Positions 42,245 to 50,720 of a stretch of 64,000 nt of DNA are shown piece by piece (the first letter of the stretch is position 1; every line of letters begins with the position of its first letter). The notes under the pieces were generated by a model. That model was not told the DNA's origin, searched no databases, and saw only the letters and a list, made by a program, of their open reading frames with translations. A program made the translations under genes and the position numbers. Source of the stretch: Pseudomonadota bacterium (GTDB taxonomy: Bacteria > Pseudomonadota > Alphaproteobacteria > Rhizobiales > Xanthobacteraceae); NCBI GenBank assembly GCA_023404675.1, contig JAEYAW010000013.1, forward strand, positions 434,001 through 498,000. The letters are read 5' to 3'.

Positions 42245-42258
42245 TTGATTGATATCAA
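42245..42258 (+). promoter_or_regulatory. Perfect FNR/FixK-type box upstream of the Liv operon
   Basis: TTGATTGATATCAA matches TTGAT-N4-ATCAA exactly and overlaps the 12-bp palindrome ATTGATATCAAT. It is centred about 69 bases before the binding-protein start codon at 42321, a plausible activator position. It suggests induction under low oxygen. Confidence 0.6.
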
Positions 42259-42293
42259 TGCGGCTCGCCATCGGTATGCAGGGCGCGTCGGCC

Positions 42294-42303
42294 GCAATTG
42301 CTT
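42294..42303 (+). promoter_or_regulatory. Shared word GCAATTGCTT before the binding-protein gene
   Basis: The same ten bases form the core of the perfect palindrome at 31137-31152, in front of the other Liv-type binding-protein gene. Here it lies 18 bases before the start codon, where a repressor could block transcription or translation. Confidence 0.35.
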
Positions 42304-42320
42304 GAAAAAGGGGATGACGG

Positions 42321-43505
42321 ATGAGGCGCGGGCGTAGCTTTCTGGTTTCCTTGGCGGTCTGTGCGGGGCTTGTGGGCCCAGCCGTGGCGGACGAGGTCGT
42401 CAAGGTCGGTACGGTGCTGGCGCTGACCGGTCCGTTCGCCTCGATGGGCGATGCCGTGGACAAGGGGGCCCGGCTCTATATGAAGCTTCATCAGAAGGAT
42501 CTGCCCGCGGGCGTCAGCGTCGAACTGATCCGGCGCGACAATGCGGGCCCGAATCCGTCGGCCGCCAAGCGTCTGGCGCAGGAAATGGTGGTTCGCGACA
42601 AGGTGTCCTATCTGACCGGCGCGGTGTTCACGCCGGACGCCGCGGCCATTGCCCCGCTCGCGACCGAAGCCAAGGTTCCCTTCATTCTGCCGAACGCGTC
42701 GACGTCCAGTCTGACCCGGCTGTCGCCCTACATCGTGCGCGTGTCGCTGACCCAGTGGCAGCTCGCCTATCCGATGGGCCAGTGGGCGGCCAAGAAGGGC
42801 TACAAGACCGCCTATGTCGTGGTCGCCGACTATGCGGCCGGTCACGACACCCAGGAAGCCTTCACCAAGGCCTTCGTCGAAAACGGCGGCGAGGTGACGG
42901 GCGTGCTGCGCATCCCGCAGACTGTGACCGATCTCGCGCCCTACATGCAGAAGATCAAGGACGCCAGGCCGAGCATGGTGTTCATGTTCATCAATTCGCG
43001 CATCGCGGCGCTGAAGGCGTATCAGGCCGCTGGCCTGAAGGAAGCTGGCATCCAGCTCATGGGGCCGGGCGACCTTCTCAATGACGACGACATTCCGGCC
43101 ATGGGCGATGCGGCGGAAGGCGTCATCACCGGCGGCATTTACACCTCGTATCAGATCGACCCGATCCCGCAGAACGCCGCTTTCATGAAGGCGTGGAAGG
43201 ACGAATACGGCACGGATCGGCCGAGCTATCTCGGCGTTACCGGTTGGGACGCGATGGACATGATCTACGGCGCGATCAAGGCGCTCGGACCGAAAGCCGA
43301 TTCGGACGCGATCATGAAGTACCTGTCGAACTGGAAGACTGACGCCAGCGCGCGGGGCAAGATCTCGATCGATCCGAAGACGCGCGACATCGTGCAGTCC
43401 GTCGTCGTCAACCGGATGGAGAAGGTCGACGGCAAGATGCTGAACCGGCGCATCGATACGATTATCGATGTCGCCGATCCGTGGAAGGTCGTGCATCCGG
43501 AGTAA
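42321..43505 (+). CDS. ABC transporter substrate-binding protein, Liv type
   Basis: This 394-residue receptor has a signal peptide ending 'GLVGPAVADE' and then 'VVKVGTVLALTGPFASMGDAVDKGARLYMK', the classical LivK-fold start. Internal blocks include 'VSYLTGAVFTPDAAAIAPLA'. It is the first gene of a five-gene importer operon. In this context, next to an HpaB-type hydroxylase, the ligand is more likely an aromatic or phenolic acid than an amino acid. ATG 42321 follows AAAAAGGGGATGACGG. Confidence 0.93.
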   Translation: MRRGRSFLVSLAVCAGLVGPAVADEVVKVGTVLALTGPFASMGDAVDKGARLYMKLHQKDLPAGVSVELIRRDNAGPNPSAAKRLAQEMVVRDKVSYLTGAVFTPDAAAIAPLATEAKVPFILPNASTSSLTRLSPYIVRVSLTQWQLAYPMGQWAAKKGYKTAYVVVADYAAGHDTQEAFTKAFVENGGEVTGVLRIPQTVTDLAPYMQKIKDARPSMVFMFINSRIAALKAYQAAGLKEAGIQLMGPGDLLNDDDIPAMGDAAEGVITGGIYTSYQIDPIPQNAAFMKAWKDEYGTDRPSYLGVTGWDAMDMIYGAIKALGPKADSDAIMKYLSNWKTDASARGKISIDPKTRDIVQSVVVNRMEKVDGKMLNRRIDTIIDVADPWKVVHPE

Positions 43506-43544
43506 GCGGGTGAAGCGACCGGGATCGGAGGCACAGCAGACGTC

Positions 43545-44408
43545 ATGGATACGCTCGTCGGCATTCTGTTCCATGGCACCGCCTATGCCATGGTGCTGTA
43601 TCTGATCTCGGTCGGCCTTTCCGTGACGATGGGGTTGCTCGGCATTGCCAATCTTGCCCATGGCGTGTTTGCGATGGCGGGCGGATATATGGCGCTTACG
43701 CTGCTGTCGGCGCGCGGATGGTCGTTCGGCGCGGCAGTCCTCGCCTCGTTCGTTGCGATCGCGGCGCTCGGTGCGCTCCTTGAGCGCGTGCTCTATGCGC
43801 GGCTCTATCGCGCGACCGAACTGGAGCAGGTGCTGTTTTCCATCGGCATGATTTTCGTCAGCACCGCGATCTTTCACTATTTCTACGGGCCGCTGATGCT
43901 GCGGGTCGATTTGCCGGACGCTCTGCGCGGAAGCATGACGCTGGGGACGTTCAGCTTTCCCGTTTATCGCCTGATGCTGATCGCGATCGGCCTCGCGGTG
44001 TTTCTGGCGCTGTGGCTGGCGATCGAGCACACGCTGGTCGGCGCGCGCATCCGCGCGATGGTCGACAACGCGACCATGGCGCAGACCATCGGCGTCAACA
44101 CGGCGCTGCTCTACACCAGCGTTTTCGCGCTCGGCAGCGGCCTGGCCGCGCTGGGCGGCAGCCTTGGCGCGGAGATCATTCCGCTGTTTCCCAATTATGC
44201 TTCGGTGCATCTCGCGAACTTTCTGATTGTCGTTGCGGTGGGCGGGCTCGGTACCATTCAGGGGCCGTTCTTCGCCGCGATGCTGCTTGGCCTCGCCGAC
44301 ACCGCCTGCAAGATCCTGATGCCGGACTTCGCGGCCTTCTTCACCTACGCGGCGGTCTTTCTCGTGCTGAGCCTGCGGCCGCACGGCCTGTTTGGAATTC
44401 AGCGATGA
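43545..44408 (+). CDS. ABC transporter permease, LivH type
   Basis: The 287-residue inner-membrane permease has about eight helices. It starts 'MDTLVGILFHGTAYAMVLYLISVGLSVTMG' and has the family segment 'GLLGIANLAHGVFAMAGGYM' and the cytoplasmic loop 'MVDNATMAQTIGVNTALLYTSVFALGSGLA' that contacts the ATPase. It lies 39 bases after the binding protein and overlaps the next gene by 4 bases (ATGA). Confidence 0.95.
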   Translation: MDTLVGILFHGTAYAMVLYLISVGLSVTMGLLGIANLAHGVFAMAGGYMALTLLSARGWSFGAAVLASFVAIAALGALLERVLYARLYRATELEQVLFSIGMIFVSTAIFHYFYGPLMLRVDLPDALRGSMTLGTFSFPVYRLMLIAIGLAVFLALWLAIEHTLVGARIRAMVDNATMAQTIGVNTALLYTSVFALGSGLAALGGSLGAEIIPLFPNYASVHLANFLIVVAVGGLGTIQGPFFAAMLLGLADTACKILMPDFAAFFTYAAVFLVLSLRPHGLFGIQR

Positions 44409-45403
44409 GCCGCGAGCCTTCGAGCGCCGTCACGCAATTGCTTGCAAGCCGGCGGCTGCATCCGCTTGAACTTCTGCCCTGGGTGCTGGCCGCTCTGGTT
44501 TACGTGGCCTATCCCGACGCGCTGCCGCTGGGCGCGCAGATCATCGTGATGATCCTTTTTGCGCTGTCGATGGACATTCTCGCGGGCTATACCGGGATCG
44601 TCACGCTCGGCCATGCCGCGTTCTATGGGCTTGGAGCCTATACGGCCGGCATTCTCGTGGTGTTCGGTGGTGTTCAGGAGCCGCTGTCCGGCGTGGTCCT
44701 CGGCGGAATTGTCGGAGGGATTGTCGGCCTCGCCTCAGGCATCCTGATCCTGCGCACGCGCGGGCTGTCGATGCTGATCCTCAGCCTCGCGCTGCTGTTG
44801 CTGCTGCAGGAGGCCGCAAACCGGCTCTCGACCTGGACCGGCGGTGCGGACGGATTGCAGGGCATGGTCCTTGGAGCACTGTTCGGCCGCTTCAATTTCG
44901 GTTTCGACGGGCGCGTGATGTATCTCTACGCGGTCGGCGTCCTGTTCGTCTGCTGGGTCGCGATGCGTCTCCTCGTCATCTCGCCGTTCGGGCAGTCGCT
45001 GGTCGGCATCCGGGAGAACGCCACGCGCATGGCGGCGATCGGGGTGAACGTGCGGGCACGCGAGATCGCGGCCTTCACCATCGCGGCGACGCTCGCGGGC
45101 GTAGCCGGCGCGCTGTCGGCGCAGGTCGATCAGTTCGTGTCGCTCAACGCGCTCGGGTTCGAACTGTCCGGCGCCGTGCTGGTTGTGCTGGTGCTCGGCG
45201 GCCTCGGCCGGCTCTACGGCGCATTCGTCGGCGCGCCGATCTATTTCCTCGCGCAGGATCTGCTCGCCAAGGACGATCCGGTCTACTGGCTGTTCTGGCT
45301 CGGCCTGTTGCTGATCGCGATCGTGCTGTTCGCGCGGGGCGGCATTCTCGGGTTGTGCGACGGCGTCGTTGCGCGCGTACGCACCATCGGGAGGCGCGCG
45401 TGA
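44405..45403 (+). CDS. ABC transporter permease, LivM type
   Basis: The 332-residue second permease starts at ATG 44405, overlapping the LivH stop. After an N-terminal leader it has 'ALSMDILAGYTGIVTLGHAAFYGLGAYTAG', typical of LivM, and the coupling loop 'GQSLVGIRENATRMAAIGVN'. About ten helices are present. Translational coupling to both neighbours is indicated by the overlapping stop and start codons. Confidence 0.95.
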   Translation: MSREPSSAVTQLLASRRLHPLELLPWVLAALVYVAYPDALPLGAQIIVMILFALSMDILAGYTGIVTLGHAAFYGLGAYTAGILVVFGGVQEPLSGVVLGGIVGGIVGLASGILILRTRGLSMLILSLALLLLLQEAANRLSTWTGGADGLQGMVLGALFGRFNFGFDGRVMYLYAVGVLFVCWVAMRLLVISPFGQSLVGIRENATRMAAIGVNVRAREIAAFTIAATLAGVAGALSAQVDQFVSLNALGFELSGAVLVVLVLGGLGRLYGAFVGAPIYFLAQDLLAKDDPVYWLFWLGLLLIAIVLFARGGILGLCDGVVARVRTIGRRA

Positions 45404-46152
45404 CGGCGCTGCTCGAAACCTGCGATCTCAACAAGGATTTCGGCGGCCTGCTGGTCACGCGCAACGTCAACTTCTCGCTGGAGGCAGGTGCGCGCCATGC
45501 GCTGATCGGGCCGAACGGCGCGGGCAAGACCACTTTCATCAATCTGCTGACGGGCAAGGAGAAGCCGAGCAGCGGCACCATTCTTCTCGGCGGCGAGGAC
45601 ATCGGCACGCTGCCGACGGATCGCCGGGTGCGCAAGGGGCTGGTGCGAACGTTCCAGATCAACCAGCTTCTGACGGGACTCTCGGTGCTGGAGAACGTGC
45701 AGCTCGCCGTTCTCGAACGCGACCGCCAGGGCTGGCGCATGCTTCCGAGCCGGACCGGCCAGCGCCGGGCGGCGGAGGAAGCCTATGCGCTGCTGATGGA
45801 ACTGGGGCTTGACGATGTCGCGCTATCACGAGTCGCCAGTCTGCCTTACGGGCGGCAGCGTCTGGTCGAGGTGGTGGTCGCGCTGGCGCTCAAGCCCAAG
45901 GTGCTTCTGCTCGACGAGCCGGCGGCCGGCGTGCCTCCCGCCGATTCGGTGCGCATGCTGCAACTGATCGACGATCTGCCGAAGGACATCGCGATCCTGA
46001 TCATCGAGCACGACATGAACCTCGTCTTTCGCTTCGCGCAGAAGATCACTGTTCTGGCGCAAGGGGCGGTTCTCTGCGAGGGGACGCCGGACGAGATCGT
46101 CGCGAATCCGCAGGTGCAGGCCGTCTATCTCGGGAATCGCGCGCATGGCTGA
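45400..46152 (+). CDS. ABC transporter ATP-binding protein, LivG type
   Basis: The 250-residue ATPase has Walker A 'GPNGAGKT' (37-44) and Walker B 'KVLLLDEPAAG'. The signature reads 'LPYGRQRLVEVV' in place of the usual 'LSYGQQRLLEI'. The C-terminal 'VYLGNRAHG' is LivG-like. It starts at GTG 45400, overlapping the LivM stop, with GGGAGG just upstream. Confidence 0.95.
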   Translation: MTALLETCDLNKDFGGLLVTRNVNFSLEAGARHALIGPNGAGKTTFINLLTGKEKPSSGTILLGGEDIGTLPTDRRVRKGLVRTFQINQLLTGLSVLENVQLAVLERDRQGWRMLPSRTGQRRAAEEAYALLMELGLDDVALSRVASLPYGRQRLVEVVVALALKPKVLLLDEPAAGVPPADSVRMLQLIDDLPKDIAILIIEHDMNLVFRFAQKITVLAQGAVLCEGTPDEIVANPQVQAVYLGNRAHG

Positions 46153-46858
46153 GGATGCTGTTCTGTCATGCCGGAATCTCAGGGCCGGGTGGGGTGCGAC
46201 CGAAGTGCTCGACGGCATCAGCTTCGATCTGATGCCCGGCGAGATCATCGCCATTCTCGGCCGCAATGGCGTCGGCAAGACGACGCTGCTGTCGTCCATC
46301 ATGGGGCGTGCCCGGCAACGTGCCGGTGATCTGTTGTTTCGCGGCGCGCCGCTGAAAGGCCTGTCGATCGTCCGGCGCTCCCGGATGGGAATTGCGCTCG
46401 TTCCGCAGGAACGCGAGATCTTCAGGTCGCTGTCGGTTTTGGAGAACCTGCGCATCGCCGCGCAGACCGGCGGCTGGAGCGTCGATCAGGTCTATGACCT
46501 GTTTCCGCGTCTGGCCGAGCGGCGCGGCCATCTCGGCAGCCATCTGTCGGGCGGCGAACAGCAGATGCTGTCCATCGCGCGCGGGCTGATGACAGCTCCG
46601 AAGCTCCTGATGCTCGACGAGCCGATGGAGGGGCTCGCGCCGGTGATTGTCGATCTGATCGTGGCGGCCATCGACCGCATCCGGCGTGAAACCGGCATGA
46701 CCATTCTGCTGGTGGAGCAGCATGGGGCGATCGCGCAAGCGCTGTCCCGACGTGTGATGGTGATGGAGCGCGGGCGCATCGTTTACGACAACGGCCGCGA
46801 TGCGCCGGCGGATTCGGAGGCCATCGCGCGGCTCATCGAACTGAAACAGGCCGTCTAG
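46145..46858 (+). CDS. ABC transporter ATP-binding protein, LivF type
   Basis: The 237-residue ATPase is the partner of LivG. It has Walker A 'GRNGVGKTT', signature 'HLSGGEQQMLSIARGL', Walker B 'KLLMLDEPMEGLAPVIVD' and the switch His in 'LLVEQHG'. It overlaps livG by 8 bases. It completes a full importer (receptor, two permeases, two ATPases). Confidence 0.95.
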   Translation: MAEDAVLSCRNLRAGWGATEVLDGISFDLMPGEIIAILGRNGVGKTTLLSSIMGRARQRAGDLLFRGAPLKGLSIVRRSRMGIALVPQEREIFRSLSVLENLRIAAQTGGWSVDQVYDLFPRLAERRGHLGSHLSGGEQQMLSIARGLMTAPKLLMLDEPMEGLAPVIVDLIVAAIDRIRRETGMTILLVEQHGAIAQALSRRVMVMERGRIVYDNGRDAPADSEAIARLIELKQAV

Positions 46859-46866
46859 ATAATTAG

Positions 46867-46879
46867 GTAATTTAATTAC
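46867..46879. promoter_or_regulatory. AT-rich inverted repeat before the hydroxylase gene
   Basis: GTAATT and AATTAC flank a single T within a 45-base stretch that is almost only A and T (46858-46902). It lies about 80-95 bases upstream of the hydroxylase start and probably marks a separate promoter and operator. Confidence 0.45.
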
Positions 46880-46960
46880 ATAATTTTATGATATATAAAT
46901 CTGCAAGCGCTGACGGCTGACAAGACTCAACAAGACTAAAGACTAAGGAGCCTGACCACC

Positions 46961-48433
46961 ATGATCCTGACCGGGAAAGAGTATCTTGAGAGCATAAGGG
47001 ACGGGCGGGCGCTCTATGTCGGCGGCGAGCGGATCGCGGACGCGACCACGCATCCTGCGTTTCGAGGCGGCGCGCAGACCTATGCCGCGTTGTACGATCT
47101 CAAGGCTGCTCCCGAGAACCGACAGACGATGACCTTCGAGGAGGATGGCGAGACCTTCTCGATGCATTATCTGCGTCCGCGCGATCAGCAGGACTTGCGT
47201 CGCCGCAGCCGCGCGCACCGCACGATCGCGGACTTCACGCTCGGCCTGATGGGACGCACGCCCGATGCCGTCGCGGGCAACATCACCGGCCTCACCATGA
47301 AGCCCGAGGTGCTCGACGTGCCGGGCGGCTACCGCGACAACATGCTGTCGATCTACCGGCACATGCGGCACAACGACATCTTCTGCACCTATGCCATCGT
47401 GCCGCCGCAGGGCGCGCGCAACCGCGACTTCTACCAGAACGACGTGAAGCAGGCCGCGCTGCGCGTCACCGCCGAGGACGACAGGGGCGTCACGCTCAAC
47501 GGCATGAAGATGCTGGCGACTGGTGCGGCCTACGCCCACGAGGTCCTGATCGGCAACGTCATGCCGCTCGATGCCTCGCGCAAGAAGGAGGCGATCACCT
47601 GCGTGATCCCGCTGAACCTTCCGGGGCTTCAGCTCTGGGCGCGGCGTCCGTTCAATCGCGGCGACGAGGCGGAGTTCGATCAGCCGCTGACGGCGCGCTA
47701 CGACGAATCCGACTGCATGCTGGTGTTCAACGACGTGCACGTGCCGTGGGAGAAGGTGATCGTCCACGACGACGCCGAGCTGTCGCGCAACATCTATCAC
47801 ATGACCCCGGCGCATGTGATCGCCAACCATCAGTGCATGGTCCGGTTCTCGGCGAAGATGCGCACGCTGCTCGCGGCCGCGCATCTGGTCACCCGCGCCA
47901 CGGGGGCGAACAGCATTCCGGCGGTGCGCGATCTTCTCGGCAGGCTCGCGGCGATGGAGGCGGGTTTCTCCGCCATGGTCGCGGGGCAGATCGAGAACTG
48001 GGAGCCTTTCGGCGACGACGGGGCGATGTTCGGGCGGCGCGAGCTTTATGGCACGGTGCATTGGGCCATGGAGAACCACAGCATGCTCATCGACACGATC
48101 CGTGAATTGATGGGCGGCGGGCATTTCCAGTTTCCGGCCGATATCGGCGTGCTCAGCAATCCGGAGCTGGCGGAGACCTTCACGGCCTACTGGTCGTCGG
48201 GCGATGTCCCCGCTGTCGAGCGGATGCGCATCTTCAAGTTTGCCTGGGATCTGATCGGATCGGATCTGGCGAGCCGCGCGACGTCCTACGAAAAATTCTT
48301 CGTCGGTCCGGCCTTCGCGGTCCGCAACTACAATTACATCTACGCGCCGTGGGACGAGCTTGCGGCGAAGCTGGACCACGAAATGGCGCGCTATGACGTG
48401 CCCGCAGGGCTGAGGCAGGTCGCGGCGCAATGA
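46961..48433 (+). CDS. 4-hydroxyphenylacetate 3-hydroxylase (HpaB) family monooxygenase
   Basis: This 490-residue FADH2-dependent monooxygenase has an acyl-CoA-dehydrogenase-like fold. It opens 'MILTGKEYLESIRDGRALYVGGERI', the standard HpaB/PvcC start, and has 'HDDAELSRNIYHMTPAHVIANHQ' in the flavin/substrate region and 'ELMGGGHFQFPADIGVL' late. It hydroxylates a phenol or related ring using reduced flavin from a separate reductase, which is not in the window. AAGGAG lies about 10 bases before the ATG. The next gene overlaps by 4 bases. Confidence 0.92.
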   Translation: MILTGKEYLESIRDGRALYVGGERIADATTHPAFRGGAQTYAALYDLKAAPENRQTMTFEEDGETFSMHYLRPRDQQDLRRRSRAHRTIADFTLGLMGRTPDAVAGNITGLTMKPEVLDVPGGYRDNMLSIYRHMRHNDIFCTYAIVPPQGARNRDFYQNDVKQAALRVTAEDDRGVTLNGMKMLATGAAYAHEVLIGNVMPLDASRKKEAITCVIPLNLPGLQLWARRPFNRGDEAEFDQPLTARYDESDCMLVFNDVHVPWEKVIVHDDAELSRNIYHMTPAHVIANHQCMVRFSAKMRTLLAAAHLVTRATGANSIPAVRDLLGRLAAMEAGFSAMVAGQIENWEPFGDDGAMFGRRELYGTVHWAMENHSMLIDTIRELMGGGHFQFPADIGVLSNPELAETFTAYWSSGDVPAVERMRIFKFAWDLIGSDLASRATSYEKFFVGPAFAVRNYNYIYAPWDELAAKLDHEMARYDVPAGLRQVAAQ

Positions 48434-49206
48434 GCATGCGGATGGTGCGGGGGATCGCTTGCCAGGTTGTCGGGGACGGCCCGCCCGTGCTGTTCATCAC
48501 CGGGCTTGGCGGCCGCGCCGACTACTGGCGCCAACAGGTGTCCGCGCTGGAGCCACGGTTCACCTGCGTGACCTACGATCATGCCGGCATCGGCGCGAGC
48601 GAGCGATGTGATCCGCCCTTCTCGGTGTCGTCCTGGGCTGATGAGGCGCTCGAACTGATCGACGAACTCGGCTTCGAGCGGATCGCGGTGGTGGGGCATT
48701 CGACCGGAGGCGCGATTGCCCAGTGGCTCGCGGCCCATCGTCCGGAGCGCGTGCGCGTGCTCTGCCTGAGCGGCACATGGGCGGCCGCGGATGCGCGCTT
48801 CCGCGCGATCTTCACCCTGCGCAGGAGGATTCTGGCTGACTTCGACGGGCAGGCCTATGCGGAGCTTGGCGCGATCCTCACCATGCCATTGGTCTGGGAC
48901 GAGGAAGCCGCGATCTCGGCGAAGCCTCCAGCCGATCCGGAGGTGGTGCTGGCCCGGATCGACGCCCTTCTGGCGCATGACAGCACAAGCTGGCTCGATA
49001 GGATTGATGCACCAACGCTGGTTTGCGGCGCGACGGACGACCTGCTCGTTCCGCCCAATCATTCCCGGCAACTGGCGCGCCTGATTCCAGACGCGCGGCT
49101 CGCATGGTTCGAACGGGGCGGCCACCATTTTCCACAGACGCGGGCGGACGCCTTCAACGCACAGCTCGTCGGATTCCTCACGCAAGAAATCGGTGATCGC
49201 GGTTGA
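48430..49206 (+). CDS. Alpha/beta hydrolase
   Basis: This 258-residue hydrolase has nucleophile S91 in 'VVGHSTGGAIAQ', acid D203/D204 in 'CGATDDLLVP' and histidine H232 in 'FERGGHHFPQT'. It resembles RutD and meta-cleavage product hydrolases. It starts within the hydroxylase stop (ATGA), so the two are translationally coupled and probably act in sequence: a hydroxylation, then hydrolysis of an ester, enol-lactone or C-C bond. No ring-cleaving dioxygenase lies between them. Confidence 0.9.
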   Translation: MSMRMVRGIACQVVGDGPPVLFITGLGGRADYWRQQVSALEPRFTCVTYDHAGIGASERCDPPFSVSSWADEALELIDELGFERIAVVGHSTGGAIAQWLAAHRPERVRVLCLSGTWAAADARFRAIFTLRRRILADFDGQAYAELGAILTMPLVWDEEAAISAKPPADPEVVLARIDALLAHDSTSWLDRIDAPTLVCGATDDLLVPPNHSRQLARLIPDARLAWFERGGHHFPQTRADAFNAQLVGFLTQEIGDRG

Positions 49207-49232
49207 GGCAGGAACGGCCGTTTCCCGCGGCC

Positions 49233-49508
49233 CTACTGTCTGAAATGCTCGTGTCGCAGGCGGGTCCGGCTGGCCGGCTGAAACTCCGCGGCGCAGGCGG
49301 GCGACAGCGAACTTCTGTTCTGGACGAGGCAGCTTTCGATCTGGGCGACGTCCGGAATATAGGCGCTGCAGAAGCGAAAAGCGTCGCCCATGCAGGCCGA
49401 TCGCTGCTCTGCGGTCCCTTGCGCGTGCGCGGCTGTGGATGACATGAGGATGCCGAGAAACAGAAGCAGGCCGGGCGCCCGAAGCGAACGGCTTTCAAAC
49501 GTGGTCAT
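49233..49508 (-). CDS. Small secreted Cys-containing protein
   Basis: The 91-residue product has a signal peptide ending 'SSTAAHAQGTAEQ' and the mature sequence 'RSACMGDAFRFCSAYIPDVAQIESCLVQNRSSLSPAC', with four regularly spaced cysteines. I recall this as a short cysteine-rich repeat family common in Bradyrhizobium relatives, with unknown function. GAGGAG precedes the ATG by 6 bases. It is a single gene and converges on the catabolic operon. Confidence 0.82.
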   Translation of the reverse strand: MTTFESRSLRAPGLLLFLGILMSSTAAHAQGTAEQRSACMGDAFRFCSAYIPDVAQIESCLVQNRSSLSPACAAEFQPASRTRLRHEHFRQ

Positions 49509-49671
49509 GTCTATCTCCTCATTATTAAATGCTCGAAATGTTCGCTGACTGTCGACGGACGAAATAACCTTAAATTCTCCCCCGACACAACGGAAAGCTG
49601 GGCTGCTTCGGAGCAAAGGAGAAGCCGGTCAGGTCAGTGACTGGATCATGCAGTGTCTCGCTCTCCCCCAT

Positions 49672-49855
49672 GCCATGAATTCTCTCGTCGGCGACAGCAT
49701 CATTGCGCACTTCGTGCGCAAATACGGCGCGGATCTCGATTCGAAGCTGACGGCCGGGCAACGCCAGCTGGCCGTAATGCTATCGTACGCTCGACCATCT
49801 TTACCGGGCGATGTCCTATTTGTGCTGGAAGGGTGAAGCGGGCTGGCCGCGCCGG
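49672..49855 (+). pseudogene. Frameshifted GST-family remnant
   Basis: One frame reads 'SLVGDSIIAHFVRKYGADLD' and 'LTAGQRQLAVML', as in the middle of GST/Tom37-like proteins ('IADSTFI..HIE.KYG.D.D..L...QRA.A'). The match then continues in the next frame from about 49784: 'TLDHLYRAMSYLCWKGEAGW', where intact proteins have 'EDHLYWA..YERW'. Neither end of the gene is present. This is a decayed fragment with at least one frameshift near 49775-49785, inside a gene-poor stretch. Confidence 0.6.
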
Positions 49856-49969
49856 ACGCCGTGCGTCTGCCGTGCGTCACACGGTATCCCGCACTCGCCT
49901 CAGGGCTGCAGGGTGATCCTGATGCCCTGTTCAAGGCCGGACGGTTCGACAGCACGGGGAAAGCGCAGC

Positions 49970-50227
49970 TTACAGACCTGCTGCCCGACGGGCGGACCTC
50001 TCCCATTCATTGATGTCGTCGGAGACATCGATGCACGCGAAGAACGCCGTTCTCGCCAGACCGATGCGGCGACTGACGTCGTTGGGAGCCTGTGGTGTGC
50101 CGGGTGTGCCGGATCGCTCGATCTCAAGGATGATCGCCATCAACCGATTGCTCGCCTCGAATTCCAGGCCAAGGCGCTGGAGCTTTTCCTGCCGCGTGGC
50201 CGCTTTGGCCAGCCGAGCCATTCTCAT
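49970..50227 (-). CDS. Hypothetical 85-residue protein
   Basis: A basic, helical N-terminal half ('MARLAKAATRQEKLQRLGLEFEA') leads to 'RRIGLARTAFFACIDVSDDINEWE'. I do not recognise it. GAAAGG lies 7 or 8 bases before the ATG. It lies in the decayed region 49.5-50.7 kb, so it may be a remnant and not a working gene. Confidence 0.35.
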   Translation of the reverse strand: MRMARLAKAATRQEKLQRLGLEFEASNRLMAIILEIERSGTPGTPQAPNDVSRRIGLARTAFFACIDVSDDINEWERSARRAAGL

Positions 50228-50499
50228 TCGCGAAGCCTTTCGGGACGGCGATTCTTGTGCGCGGGATCATATGTCGCCGCGTCGCTCAGCCATCACGCCA
50301 GCGACCGGAAATATGAAGTTGCCGGCAAGTCCGCGGGCGACTGTGAATTGGCGCCAGAATTTTGGCGTTGAATTGAGCAATTGCTTTACGTCCGGGCATC
50401 TGGATTCGAGGGTCCGACATTGGACGCATTGCAGCCGTTCGTTATCGTTTGTTGTAAAGAACGACGGCAGATCTAGGCTCTTACTGGGAGTACGGATCG

Positions 50500-50568
50500 A
50501 TGCGAATGGTTTGGTTTGTGATGGTCGCAATGGTTGTGGCAACTGTTGCTGGTATCGTTATCCGGTAG
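50500..50568 (+). CDS. Possible 22-residue hydrophobic micro-protein
   Basis: MRMVWFVMVAMVVATVAGIVIR would form one membrane helix. GGGAG lies 9 bases before the ATG. No family is known to me, and chance cannot be excluded. The rest of 50228-50720 shows no supported gene. Confidence 0.25.
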   Translation: MRMVWFVMVAMVVATVAGIVIR

Positions 50569-50720
50569 GCCTGTGCCAGGCAGGCCGCGGTCGGAGTTGC
50601 ATGCCGTGTGACTGCAAGTCGCCACATATCGGGAATAAGAAACATCGGATAGCACCGCCGACAGTTCGTTGCCCGGATTGATCGCGTGAAGACTCTTGCT
50701 CCGGACGCAGCGGAATACCG

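Noticed and set aside
42255..44384. 709-codon open frame opposite the Liv receptor and permease
   Set aside because: It spans two well-supported genes and the regulatory region on the other strand, so it is an artefact of high GC content.
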